Below, in pieces: positions 7,867-16,772 of a DNA stretch of 64,000 bases. How positions within the stretch are numbered: the first letter of the stretch is position 1; each line of letters begins with the position of its first letter. The notes under the pieces were generated by a model that had not been told where the DNA came from, searched no databases, and worked only from the letters and a program-made list of their open reading frames with translations. Made by a program: the position numbers and the translations under genes. Origin of the DNA: Dyadobacter jejuensis (GTDB lineage: Bacteria; Bacteroidota; Bacteroidia; Cytophagales; Spirosomataceae); the NCBI RefSeq assembly GCF_003149085.1, contig NZ_QGDT01000009.1, forward strand, positions 124,001-188,000, written 5' to 3'.

Positions 7867-10659
7867 ATGATGAAAAACTATATATTGGTCCTTTACCTAT
7901 GTTGTCTGTCGCTGTGGGGACAAGCCCAAGCCCTACAGGTAAGCCCAGCCTTCCCGGCTGCTAACGGCACAGTCACCCTTACTTTCGACCTTAACCAGGC
8001 CACCGACAACAGAAAAGAGGGTCTACTGAACAAAACTACGGGACTATATATATGGACTTGGGGGGGCTCCGATGCCAGCAACAAGGTGTCGGAGTATGGG
8101 CCGGCCGGTCAGACGAGCTTCAACCAACCCTTTGATCCCGGCAAGCTGACACACGTCAGCGGCAATACCTGGAGCATCACCCTTACGCCTACTCAGTATT
8201 TGGGAATCTCTCCCGAAAAAAAACTGGCCTGGCTGGGAGTTTTGGTGAAAAATGCGGACGGTTCGGCTCAAACAGAAGATTTCACCATCGACCTCTTCGA
8301 TGCGGCGAAACTGCAGGTACAGTTCCGCCAACCCCTTTCCGACCAATTTTTCGTAGAAGCTAACGAGTCTATCCCGATTGAGGTAGTCGCTTCCCAAAAA
8401 TCAAAGCTGGAGCTATCCGTGGACGGAACCCTGATAGCCACTACCTTGGATAGCACCCTAAAAACCACCATCCCGTCGGGTTCGGCCGATAACCAAACCC
8501 ATACGGTGACGATTAGGGCCCAGGTGGAAGGACAAGCAGCCAGCGACGAATTCCGCTTTACCGTCTCCCCGCATCCTCCAATTATTGCATTGCCTTCGGG
8601 ACTAAAAAGAGGAATCAATTATACTTCCGAGTCCTCGGCAACTTTAGTATTGTATGCGCCCAACAAAAAATTCGTTCACCTGCTGGGGCCTTTCAGCGAC
8701 TGGGCCACCCAGCCCAACTACCTCATGAACCGTACCCCTGATGGGGATACTTATTGGCTTCCCCTGACTGGCCTGTCGCCGGGGCAAGAATACCCCTATC
8801 AGTATTTGGTAGATGGAAGCATAGCCATAGCTGACCCTTATTCCGACAAGATACTCGATAGAAATAACGACTCATTTATTCCGGCATCGCATTACCCCAA
8901 CCTACTGGCATTCCCCGATAAGGCGAAAGACAATATAGTGTCCGTACTACAGACCAACCAACCCAGTTACGATTGGCAGACCTCGAGTTTCCAGCGTCCA
9001 CAGCCCGCAGATTTGGTCGTATACGAGGTGTTGGTTCGTGACTTTACCAGTAGCCGGTGGTACCAAACCCTCACCGATACCCTCCCCTACCTCCAACGAT
9101 TGGGTATCAACGCCATCGAATTGATGCCCATTATGGAATTTGCTGGCAACGACTCTTGGGGCTACAACCCTATATTCCCCATGGCACCCGACAAAGCCTA
9201 CGGAACCCGCCAAGAACTTAAAGCCTTTATAGATCAGTGCCATAAGTTGGGCATCGCCGTACTGCTCGACATGGTGCTCAACCAAGCCGATTATGACTTC
9301 CCCTACGTCAAAATGTACTGGGATGGCAACCAACCCTCCTCCGATAGCCCCATGTTCAACCAGCAGGCTACGCATCCTTATAATGTATTCTTCGACTTTA
9401 ACCATGAGGCTCCAGCCACCCAGCAATTGGTGCGCGACGTTACCAGCTTTTGGCTAGAACAATATCGGTTCGATGGCTACCGTTTCGACCTTTCCAAGGG
9501 CTTTACTCAGGTCAACTCCGGGAACAACGTAAGCGCTTGGGGGCAGTATGACCCTAGCCGGGTGGCTATTTGGAAGGGCATATATGACCATATCAGATCG
9601 ATAGACTCTTCCGCATATGTCATTCTAGAACATTTTGGAAGCGATAAAGAGGAAGCCGAGCTGACCAATTATGGTATGCTCGTTTGGGACAACCACAACG
9701 GAGTCTTTAGAGAGACCATTAAAAACGGAAAAGGAAATTTCAATAGGCTCTCATGGAAAAATCATGATGGGTTTACGCGCCCAGCGGCCATAGGCTATAT
9801 GGAGAGCCACGATGAAGAACGCCTCGTATACGACGCCACCACCAATGGCGGAATCGGGAATGGGTATTCCGCACGAACCTTAGACAACGCCCTGGAACGA
9901 CTGAAAGCCTCAGCCGCCCTCGCACTTCTGACACCGGGCCCTAAGATGATCTGGCAGTTTGGCGAACTGGGTTACGACATATCCATAAACGAAAATGGCC
10001 GTACCGGAGCCAAACCCGTAAAGTGGGAATACCTCCAACAGCCCAACCGCCAAAGGGTTTACGAAGTGTTTTCCGAACTTATTGAAATGAAGCGCTCAGA
10101 CCCCGCGTTCCGGAGCTCCACTTTCGAACTTCAGGCCGACGAGCAGACCATTAAAAAATTACATATTCAGGGCCAAACCCAGGAAATATGGGTATTAGCC
10201 AATCTGGGCCTCCAAACAGAAGACGTGGCCATTCCCTCCGGCGATTGGTACGATTACTTCACCGGAAGGTTGATTAATATCAGCCGTAATACCCCCTTCA
10301 AACCCGGCCAGTTTCATATCCTGACCTCCATCCAACATCCTGAGCCTACGCCTGGGCTGGTTCCCTGGAGCCTGGAGCTGATCACCGCGGTAGAACCAGC
10401 ACCGGCCAACACCGATATCCTGCTTGCCCCCAACCCAGTACTTCATGCGGCTCATATACAATGGGCCAGCGACTATCAGGGCCCCATCACCCTGTCCCTT
10501 TGTACTCCCAGTGGGCAAACGCTCGAGCGCCTTTCCTATAACAAGACGGTACCAACGTTCGATCAATTTCTACGCTTGGACCATTTGCAAACAGGAATGT
10601 ATTTATTGATTATCAGGGAAGGGGAAAACACTTTCACCAAAAAATGGATCAAGCAATAG
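7867..10659 (+). CDS. Secreted multidomain GH13 alpha-amylase family enzyme with T9SS sorting domain
   Basis: An annotation from the TTG at 7813 would be too long; ATG 7867 (or 7870) opens the signal peptide MKNYILVLYLCCLSLWGQAQA. Order of domains: N-terminal Ig-like region (to ~240), a CBM48-like E-set domain (~245-335, LYAPNKKFVHLLGPFSDW), GH13 barrel with nucleophile Asp541 (YRFDGYRFD), acid/base Glu588 (VILEHFG) and Asp649 (YMESHDEER), then a C-terminal type IX secretion sorting domain (~850-930, ILLAPNPV...GMYLLIIREG). The sorting domain implies export through the outer membrane and surface attachment or release, so this enzyme likely makes the first cuts in starch for the Sus system. 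It follows the previous gene by 63 bp. Confidence 0.92.
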   Translation: MMKNYILVLYLCCLSLWGQAQALQVSPAFPAANGTVTLTFDLNQATDNRKEGLLNKTTGLYIWTWGGSDASNKVSEYGPAGQTSFNQPFDPGKLTHVSGNTWSITLTPTQYLGISPEKKLAWLGVLVKNADGSAQTEDFTIDLFDAAKLQVQFRQPLSDQFFVEANESIPIEVVASQKSKLELSVDGTLIATTLDSTLKTTIPSGSADNQTHTVTIRAQVEGQAASDEFRFTVSPHPPIIALPSGLKRGINYTSESSATLVLYAPNKKFVHLLGPFSDWATQPNYLMNRTPDGDTYWLPLTGLSPGQEYPYQYLVDGSIAIADPYSDKILDRNNDSFIPASHYPNLLAFPDKAKDNIVSVLQTNQPSYDWQTSSFQRPQPADLVVYEVLVRDFTSSRWYQTLTDTLPYLQRLGINAIELMPIMEFAGNDSWGYNPIFPMAPDKAYGTRQELKAFIDQCHKLGIAVLLDMVLNQADYDFPYVKMYWDGNQPSSDSPMFNQQATHPYNVFFDFNHEAPATQQLVRDVTSFWLEQYRFDGYRFDLSKGFTQVNSGNNVSAWGQYDPSRVAIWKGIYDHIRSIDSSAYVILEHFGSDKEEAELTNYGMLVWDNHNGVFRETIKNGKGNFNRLSWKNHDGFTRPAAIGYMESHDEERLVYDATTNGGIGNGYSARTLDNALERLKASAALALLTPGPKMIWQFGELGYDISINENGRTGAKPVKWEYLQQPNRQRVYEVFSELIEMKRSDPAFRSSTFELQADEQTIKKLHIQGQTQEIWVLANLGLQTEDVAIPSGDWYDYFTGRLINISRNTPFKPGQFHILTSIQHPEPTPGLVPWSLELITAVEPAPANTDILLAPNPVLHAAHIQWASDYQGPITLSLCTPSGQTLERLSYNKTVPTFDQFLRLDHLQTGMYLLIIREGENTFTKKWIKQ

Positions 10660-10686
10660 TAGATCCTAAAATTATAGCCCCAAGCA

Positions 10687-11256
10687 CTACTTATTCATAG
10701 GAGCCAGTGTATACTGGGCTTTGACCTGGATTGTCTGTGCGATTTTCATAAAAACAATTTTTGGAACATCTATATGATGATCTTCCAATTGTACCTCGAA
10801 ACTTGAGTCGATTATGATGGTCCCCCTTCTTACAGCAATGGTTCCTTCTAGGGTCCTGGTCTGGCTCTGGCCATGTACTGTAAAAGTTCCTGTGGCCGAT
10901 ACCTTACTAATCCCTTCTTTGCCCAAATCGATCGCTTGGTTCACCTTCCCTCTAAAGCTTGCCGTTGGATATTGGTCCGATTCCATATAGTTTTCGTTGA
11001 AATGCTCTTGCATCAACTTATTAGGAAACACAAAATCCTTCATGTTCATACGAATGGCCAATTCTCTCGTTTTTGTATTGAACACGGCTTGCCCCCGTTT
11101 GTTCTCGGCTTGGATGTTTTCTAGTGGGGTATCCGAAGAAAACTGCGTATTGCCACTCGTGGTACTATACAAAGCTGCAGCGACTTGTCCCAAAGCGCTA
11201 TAGGAGATAAACAGCCCAACCAGCACCAAGTGTAGTGTATATTTTAACTTATTCAT
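10687..11256 (-). CDS. YceI-like family protein
   Basis: The start is placed at ATG 11256 (MNKLKYTLHLVLVGLFISYSALGQ, a signal peptide) rather than an upstream Met at 11280. The mature part matches the YceI lipocalin-like fold: FSSDTPLENIQAENKRGQAVFN, MQEHFNENYMESDQYPTASFRGKV, VSATGTFTVHGQSQTRTL. YceI proteins are periplasmic and bind isoprenoid-type ligands; the substrate here is unknown. It is the last of three minus-strand genes (Rieske, DUF5777, YceI) packed with gaps of 6 and 35 bp, so it probably shares their transcript and works in the same electron-transfer or lipid-linked process (inference). Confidence 0.88.
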   Translation of the reverse strand: MNKLKYTLHLVLVGLFISYSALGQVAAALYSTTSGNTQFSSDTPLENIQAENKRGQAVFNTKTRELAIRMNMKDFVFPNKLMQEHFNENYMESDQYPTASFRGKVNQAIDLGKEGISKVSATGTFTVHGQSQTRTLEGTIAVRRGTIIIDSSFEVQLEDHHIDVPKIVFMKIAQTIQVKAQYTLAPMNK

Positions 11257-11291
11257 AATAAAAGATTTAAAACCATCCACTCCCTACTCCT

Positions 11292-12182
11292 TCAGTTCCG
11301 TACCAACCGGGTCTTTTTGCCTAGGCCAAACGTTCGGGAAATATTAAAACCATAATGAATATCACCCTTTCCCCAGGTACCGAGTGTCTCCCCTACGAAC
11401 TGCCGCTCGATCATCCCCAGTGCATTCGTAAAATGCAACTGGAATACATGCCCACCAGTCTCTATATCCACCCCAATCGACAGGGCGTCGTAATAGGGAG
11501 CGGTAGTAGTAAACTTTTCTCGGGCCGTATAAAAATATTCGGCATTGACCGACACCCGTTTGCTTAGCTTATAGCGGCCCCCTACCCCTACGGCCAGCAA
11601 CAACTTTTCGTCCCCTTGGGTCAACGGATCATTTCTAAATAGCCAAGTCGGAGAAAGTTGCAAGGAGAGCTTTTCGCCAAACTTTCGAGCCACTAATACC
11701 TGGGCTGTATAGGCGATCCTGTCTTGAAAAACCTGCTCTTTGTCGGCCGTATAGGCACTAAGACTGCCGAAAATGGTAACCGACACGGGTACAGGTTTTA
11801 GACCCGTAGCTTGTTGAAAAAGCTTGTACTTCAAAAATGAATCATAGGCCTTTTGAAGGGTACTCCTGCCTAGCCCTACCATCAAGCGGTCGGTAATACC
11901 ATATTCGAATCCCATGCGCATGGTGGCCTGGTCGAGGCCAAAGAACTGATAGGCTCCAGAATTCACGCGTCCAAAGCGATGTGAAATACGAAAATCCAAA
12001 TGCTGCCTTTTCATCGTCTCTATCGATTGACCATTTACTACCCTGGTCGACTTAAAAGTGGCGGATACTGGGGCGTTAAGAGATGAATCTAAGGAGGGCA
12101 ATTGATCGAACAGATCGTCCTGCGCTAAGCCCAATAATGGCATAAACAGGATCCATACTAGATATTTACACTTCCTGATCAT
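11292..12182 (-). CDS. DUF5777 family outer-membrane beta-barrel protein
   Basis: 296 residues with a signal peptide ending LGLAQ. Alternating hydrophobic strands with family-like phrases (LDFRISHRFGRVNSGAYQFFGLDQATMRMGFEYGITDRLMVGLGRS; LVARKFGEKLSLQLSPTWLFRND; GDIHYGFNISRTFGL) identify the DUF5777 family, predicted to be an outer-membrane barrel. Function is not known. It sits between the Rieske protein (6-bp gap) and YceI, an arrangement that recurs in Bacteroidota and suggests a joint function; I know of no experimental assignment. Confidence 0.85.
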   Translation of the reverse strand: MIRKCKYLVWILFMPLLGLAQDDLFDQLPSLDSSLNAPVSATFKSTRVVNGQSIETMKRQHLDFRISHRFGRVNSGAYQFFGLDQATMRMGFEYGITDRLMVGLGRSTLQKAYDSFLKYKLFQQATGLKPVPVSVTIFGSLSAYTADKEQVFQDRIAYTAQVLVARKFGEKLSLQLSPTWLFRNDPLTQGDEKLLLAVGVGGRYKLSKRVSVNAEYFYTAREKFTTTAPYYDALSIGVDIETGGHVFQLHFTNALGMIERQFVGETLGTWGKGDIHYGFNISRTFGLGKKTRLVRN

Positions 12183-12188
12183 ACACAG

Positions 12189-12671
12189 TTAAGACGTTAC
12201 GGTGAGGATATTGCCATCCATTGACAGCGTTATTTTATAGGTCTGTAGGTCGGGTATAGTCTCTCCGGTACTAGGTCCTTTCTGCACCGAACCACTGGTC
12301 GAAAACTCCGAACCGTGGTTGTTACAATACAAATTATTATCCCCTTTCTGGTATTGCAATTCGGTACCTACATGGGTACATCTTTTGGCTAGGGCGACAT
12401 AGGTTTTTTGAGTAGTAAAGGCCACCAGTACATCCCCAAAAATCTGATATTCCCCTTCTATTTTCAACTTGGCGTTGGACGAATTACCGAGATCGACCGT
12501 GAAATTAATGCTGCTACCGGTGGTCGTACCTGTTACTCCGGTGCCACCGTCGCTTGGGTCAGGATCTTCGTCTGTAGTACCACAGGCACTCAAGCCCGTA
12601 CCCAGGCAATAAAATGCCATTAAGGATGAGGTACTTAACCCCAGTCCTTTCAGAAATTCTCCTCTTTTCAT
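12189..12671 (-). CDS. Rieske [2Fe-2S] domain protein, exported
   Basis: 160 residues. The N-terminus MKRGEFLKGLGLSTSSLMAFYC resembles a signal sequence without a twin-arginine pair; Cys30 in GLSAC could be a lipidation site. The C-terminal half carries the cluster ligands Cys98-x-His100 (KRCTHVG) and Cys116-x2-His119 (YCNNHGSEF), so a Rieske [2Fe-2S] cluster is well supported. It is likely a small periplasmic electron carrier. First gene of the Rieske/DUF5777/YceI cluster. There is no cytochrome b or bc1 partner nearby, so it is not the canonical respiratory Rieske subunit. Confidence 0.92.
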   Translation of the reverse strand: MKRGEFLKGLGLSTSSLMAFYCLGTGLSACGTTDEDPDPSDGGTGVTGTTTGSSINFTVDLGNSSNAKLKIEGEYQIFGDVLVAFTTQKTYVALAKRCTHVGTELQYQKGDNNLYCNNHGSEFSTSGSVQKGPSTGETIPDLQTYKITLSMDGNILTVTS

Positions 12672-12760
12672 AGTTGTGTTGGTTTATAGAATTTGAATGA
12701 ATAGAATGCTCAAAATTTTATGATTAAATCTATATCTATAAGTAATCTCCTCGCCAACGC

Positions 12761-14140
12761 TCACCGAAACTTTGGGGTATAGCGCAAAGAAAACCAGATG
12801 CCTGCTGTAAACAGATTGACCTTACCAAAGCCTACTTTTTTAATGGGTACCGTAATATTGGGCTCGGCCATCAAGGATACCGATTTATTGAGGCGGTATT
12901 CATAACCCACCGATGCGTTGAGATGACTAAACCAGTACCAACCGGTTTGCCCTTCCCAATTATACCACTTGATACTGGGGTCTGACTGCGCGTAGAGGTA
13001 TTCATATTTTTCATTTCCCATATGGTACGAGGAGCCCCCGGCTGTAAGGGACCATCTATGCCGACGGGTGCTACGCAAATCATAACGCAAATTGATTGGA
13101 ATCTCCATAATCTTGCAATTTCCATCGACGGCCATGGGCATCACAGCCTGTCCCCAGTTGGACGGCCAAGTATAATCGCCATGTTTGGCCATGTATTTTT
13201 TTGTACTCATCACGGCTCCCGACTGAACGTAAAGCCGAGGTGCCACCCCATACTCCACCAGTAAAGCTACCGACCGGCCCATTTTTGCCTCCTTCATAAA
13301 CCTTACCGACCCTAAGTCGGGCGAGAGCCCAAATTTTACGGCCCATTTAGGGCTATCTACCATCGGTTTCCGAGCCGGCTCCAACCCCAGGGCATCGGGC
13401 TTTTGAACCCCGGGCCATTGCATTTTTACAGGATTATGTACCGTTGGGTCGGCCAAGGCCAGCACCTCCAGTCCCCCCTGCTTGGGCTCCTGTTCTTGCG
13501 CGTTCGCTACCCCTATACGTTGCTCCGAAACCTCGGATTCCTGCCCTTCTCCCGATAGGTTTCTATCCCCCATTTTAGGTGTTAAAAGTGATTCAAAACT
13601 GTCTTCATTGGGTAAATGTCTTGCTTTATTGGAACCATCCACTTCAAACTTTCTACTTTCCGTATAGCGCGTGGGTTGTTTTAGCCGATTTTTGGGCTTA
13701 GGGGAGTCAGTTCCTAGCGATAAGCCTTTCTCACGACCCTCTCTAGCTTGGCTTCCCTCCGTGGTCGCTGTAGCCACGTTCCCTTCTTTGAGCATCGGGC
13801 TACTGTATTCCGCGACTTCTCCCTTGCCGGCCTCTATGGCTGAACCTTTTTCCTCAGCTCCATGAGCCGTTGTCGACGTGTTTAACTCTATCGTACTGTT
13901 CCTATTATCCTCTCCGGCTTCGCGAGTCCCTACCCATACCAATCCACCCAGCAACGCCACTACTCCTATCAGCATAGCCAAGGGAAGGCGCCTGTACCAA
14001 GGCAATGGACTGCCTCCTTGATCGCTGGCGTCTAAGCGCGACCGGAGGTCTTTCCAGCCATCGGGATCGTACTCCGTATCAAGCTCCTCTGAAGATTTAC
14101 TGAAGAGCTTGTCCAGTTCGTCATCTGGTAACTCTATCAT
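12761..14140 (-). CDS. Sigma-linked protein: N-terminal cytoplasmic segment, one membrane helix, long linker, C-terminal beta-barrel domain
   Basis: 459 residues. Residues 1-50 are acidic and soluble (IELPDDELDKLFSKSSEEL, a segment typical of Bacteroidota ECF-sigma partner proteins), 53-70 form one hydrophobic helix (LPLAMLIGVVALLGGLVWV), ~75-260 are a low-complexity hydrophilic linker rich in Glu, Ser and Pro, and ~266-459 look like an outer-membrane beta-barrel (WAVKFGLSPDLGSVRF ... MAEPNITVPIKKVGFGKVNLFTAGIWFSLRYTPKF). The gene overlaps the ECF sigma gene by 20 bp, so it is translated from the same mRNA and may act as its anti-sigma or sensor. No zinc-binding anti-sigma motif is visible. 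The function is inferred. Confidence 0.75.
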   Translation of the reverse strand: MIELPDDELDKLFSKSSEELDTEYDPDGWKDLRSRLDASDQGGSPLPWYRRLPLAMLIGVVALLGGLVWVGTREAGEDNRNSTIELNTSTTAHGAEEKGSAIEAGKGEVAEYSSPMLKEGNVATATTEGSQAREGREKGLSLGTDSPKPKNRLKQPTRYTESRKFEVDGSNKARHLPNEDSFESLLTPKMGDRNLSGEGQESEVSEQRIGVANAQEQEPKQGGLEVLALADPTVHNPVKMQWPGVQKPDALGLEPARKPMVDSPKWAVKFGLSPDLGSVRFMKEAKMGRSVALLVEYGVAPRLYVQSGAVMSTKKYMAKHGDYTWPSNWGQAVMPMAVDGNCKIMEIPINLRYDLRSTRRHRWSLTAGGSSYHMGNEKYEYLYAQSDPSIKWYNWEGQTGWYWFSHLNASVGYEYRLNKSVSLMAEPNITVPIKKVGFGKVNLFTAGIWFSLRYTPKFR

Positions 14141-14690
14141 AATCTTCTATATTTAGCTTGGATAACATTTCTCTGAGTTTTTCTCGTGCACGTGATAAGT
14201 TCGACTTGGAAGCCCCTACTGTAGTACCCAGTTGTTCGGCGATCTCTTCATGCGAATAACCATCGATAACAAATAAACTGAATACCGCCCGGTAAGAAGG
14301 AGTAAGGCGCTGTATTAACAAAACCAAATCATCGTGCGACAACTTCCCAATTACCGTTTCATCCACCATGACCTGCTCAGCTCCCTTGGGGTCGTCATAT
14401 ATTTCATGGCGCGACTCTTTCCTATAATGGTCAAGGGCAGTATTAATCATGATCCTACTAAACCAGGACTTAAAGGGTCGGTTGACATCGAAGGTATCCA
14501 TTTTGGTAAAAACTTTAAAGAAACCATCATTTAGAATTTCTTTCGCCTGGCCCCGATCCTTTGTGTAGCGCATGCATATGTTCATAGCAAAGCCATAGAA
14601 CTGCTTATAGAGCAATTCCTGACTCCGACGATCTTGTTTTAAACAACCGTCGAGTAGCTCTTTCAACAAGTCCGCCTCACGCTCGGTCAT
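14121..14690 (-). CDS. ECF-type RNA polymerase sigma factor (sigma-70 family)
   Basis: 189 residues. Region 2 is clear at ~25-90 (YKQFYGFAMNICMRYTKDRGQAKEILNDGFFKVFTKM; PFKSWFSRIMINTALDHYRK), and region 4 at ~125-175 ends in a helix-turn-helix (YRAVFSLFVIDGYSHEEIAEQLGTTVGASKSNLSRAREKLREML). It belongs to the extracytoplasmic-function class that redirects RNA polymerase to a small regulon. Its stop overlaps the start of the barrel-fused partner protein by 20 bp, the usual sigma/anti-sigma arrangement. The target genes cannot be told from the window. Confidence 0.93.
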   Translation of the reverse strand: MTEREADLLKELLDGCLKQDRRSQELLYKQFYGFAMNICMRYTKDRGQAKEILNDGFFKVFTKMDTFDVNRPFKSWFSRIMINTALDHYRKESRHEIYDDPKGAEQVMVDETVIGKLSHDDLVLLIQRLTPSYRAVFSLFVIDGYSHEEIAEQLGTTVGASKSNLSRAREKLREMLSKLNIEDYDRVTR

Positions 14691-14835
14691 ATAGGTTATT
14701 TATTCATTGGTACGGAGTCCCCCCCCATGAGGTTGCGCAATTGAAAAAAATTATATTAAAATAATAAATATCTCCTTGAAAAACAATTAATTACAATCAT
14801 GGAGCATGATAGGCTTCTAACAATAAAAATGCGGG

Positions 14836-14869
14836 TTGGCCATTCATTTTTTTAGATTAGCTACCTTTG
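14836..14869 (+). promoter_or_regulatory. Bacteroidota-type promoter for the ABC exporter gene
   Basis: TTG at 14836-14838 is followed, after 23 nt, by TACCTTTG at 14862-14869, matching the -33 TTG / -7 TAnnTTTG consensus of Bacteroidota housekeeping promoters. It lies ~90 nt upstream of the ATG at 14958, in the 267-bp divergent region with the sigma factor gene. Confidence 0.55.
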
Positions 14870-14957
14870 TCGTTTCACTATCTTTCTAAAAGGAAAGACA
14901 GTTCCAAAAAAATAGTGAAACATAGACCATCGGACTCCATGGTCTTAAGCATACGAT

Positions 14958-16772
14958 ATGTCAGAAACAGAAAAAGCATCGACCCCTACCTCCCCATTTA
15001 CCGTCAGGAAAATCAGTAAGGATGGGCTAAAAATAACTTTTAAACTATTTAGATATCTGTTGCCTTATAAAGGCACTTTTATTGCTGGCCTCATTTTCTT
15101 GGCCCTTTCTACCGGCACCTCGCTGGTATTTCCCAAGCTTATCGGGAGCATCATAGAAGTCATCGAGGGCAAGTCGCCCTATACGATCAACCAGATCACC
15201 CTATTTTTATTCTTTATCCTGGTCTTTCAGGCTATTTTTTCTTTTTTCAGAATCTACCTGTTTACCCAGGTAAGCGAATGGTCCATGACCGACATCCGTA
15301 GCGACGTCTTTAGCAAGATCATCACCCTTCCTATCAGCTTCCTAGAACAGCGCCGTGTGGGAGAGCTCACCAGTAGGATTACCTCCGACGTCGGACAGCT
15401 GCAGGGACTGCTATCGTTTACGATCGCGGAGTTATTTCGGCAAGTAGCCACCCTAGTCGTGGGCATAGCCATCCTATTTTACACCTCCTGGAAGCTTACA
15501 TTATTTATGTTAGCTACATTTCCTATACTAGTGGTGGCGTCGGTATTTTTTGGCCGCCATATGCGTCGGCTTTCCAAGAAAGCCCAAGATGAGCTGGCCG
15601 CTGCCAACGTAGTAGCCGAAGAAACACTGCAATCGGTCAACGTGGTTAAAGCCTTTACCAATGAGCAACTGGAGTCGGACCGGTACAAAAGTATCTTGCT
15701 TCGTGTAGTGGACTTATCCCTCTATGCGGCCCGTTTTCGAGGAGGCTTCGTTTCCTTTATCATCTTCGCCCTCTTCGGGGGGATCGTCGGCGTGGTATGG
15801 TATGGCGCAGGACTGGTACAGTCAGGGGAATTCGGCTTGGCCGACCTATTCACCTTTATACTCTATACCACCTTCATTGGTGCCTCCATCAGTGGTATGG
15901 GGGATTTATATGCTCAAATCAATAAAACGGTAGGTGCCTCTGAAAGGCTTTTCGAGATATTGGCCGAACCTGCCGAAATAGAGCTCAAGAACACCCATCC
16001 ACAGGCCAAAATCCCTATTAAAGGGGAGGTAACCTACGACAAAGTTGTTTTTTCTTACCCCTCTCGCCGAGATGTTCCGGTACTCAAGGGCATAGATATT
16101 CAGATACCTGCCGGCGAAAAAATCGCCCTGGTGGGCTATAGTGGCGCCGGAAAGTCTACCATCATACAGCTTCTGATGAGGTTTTATAATACCGATGCCG
16201 GGGAAATTCGCCTCGACGGCAGGCCAATTTCCGATTTCGGACTTACAGACCTCCGTAACAACATTGCCATTGTCCCCCAAGAGGTGATGCTATTTGGTGG
16301 AAGCATCTACGAAAATATCCTGTATGGTAAGCCTGGCGCCACTAAGGAGCAAGTCTACGAAGCCGCCAGGAAGGCCTACGCTATGGAGTTTATCGATACC
16401 TTCCCCGAAAAACTCGACACGCTCGTTGGTGAGCGGGGAATAAAGCTTTCGGGAGGGCAGCGGCAGCGCATCGCCATCGCTAGGGCTATATTAAAAGATC
16501 CTAAAATTCTGATTCTCGATGAGGCTACCAGCTCGTTGGATGCCGAATCGGAAAAGTTGGTGCAGATTGCCTTGGACGAGCTCATGCAAAATCGGACCAC
16601 CATCGTGATTGCCCACCGACTGGCCACTATACGCAAAGTCGACACCATATACGTAATTCGGGAAGGTCAAATTGCCGAATCAGGCTCCCACCAAGAATTA
16701 CTTTCTATGGACAACGGGCTATATGCAAGCCTCATTAAGATGCAGTTTGAAGACGCTGAAAACCTGAAATGA
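14958..16772 (+). CDS. MsbA-like ABC exporter, fused permease and ATPase
   Basis: 604 residues, normal for a homodimeric half-transporter. The N-terminal half (~30-330) has six hydrophobic segments of an ABC type-I exporter; the C-terminal nucleotide-binding domain has Walker A GYSGAGKST (Lys399), the signature LSGGQ (497-501), Walker B ILILDE (Asp521, Glu522) and an H-loop His (VIAHRLATI). It would flip a lipid or drug-like substrate out of the inner leaflet; lipid A-core is the textbook MsbA substrate, but nothing here fixes the cargo. Its stop overlaps the start of the MutS-like gene (ATGA), so the two are translationally coupled. Confidence 0.93.
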   Translation: MSETEKASTPTSPFTVRKISKDGLKITFKLFRYLLPYKGTFIAGLIFLALSTGTSLVFPKLIGSIIEVIEGKSPYTINQITLFLFFILVFQAIFSFFRIYLFTQVSEWSMTDIRSDVFSKIITLPISFLEQRRVGELTSRITSDVGQLQGLLSFTIAELFRQVATLVVGIAILFYTSWKLTLFMLATFPILVVASVFFGRHMRRLSKKAQDELAAANVVAEETLQSVNVVKAFTNEQLESDRYKSILLRVVDLSLYAARFRGGFVSFIIFALFGGIVGVVWYGAGLVQSGEFGLADLFTFILYTTFIGASISGMGDLYAQINKTVGASERLFEILAEPAEIELKNTHPQAKIPIKGEVTYDKVVFSYPSRRDVPVLKGIDIQIPAGEKIALVGYSGAGKSTIIQLLMRFYNTDAGEIRLDGRPISDFGLTDLRNNIAIVPQEVMLFGGSIYENILYGKPGATKEQVYEAARKAYAMEFIDTFPEKLDTLVGERGIKLSGGQRQRIAIARAILKDPKILILDEATSSLDAESEKLVQIALDELMQNRTTIVIAHRLATIRKVDTIYVIREGQIAESGSHQELLSMDNGLYASLIKMQFEDAENLK

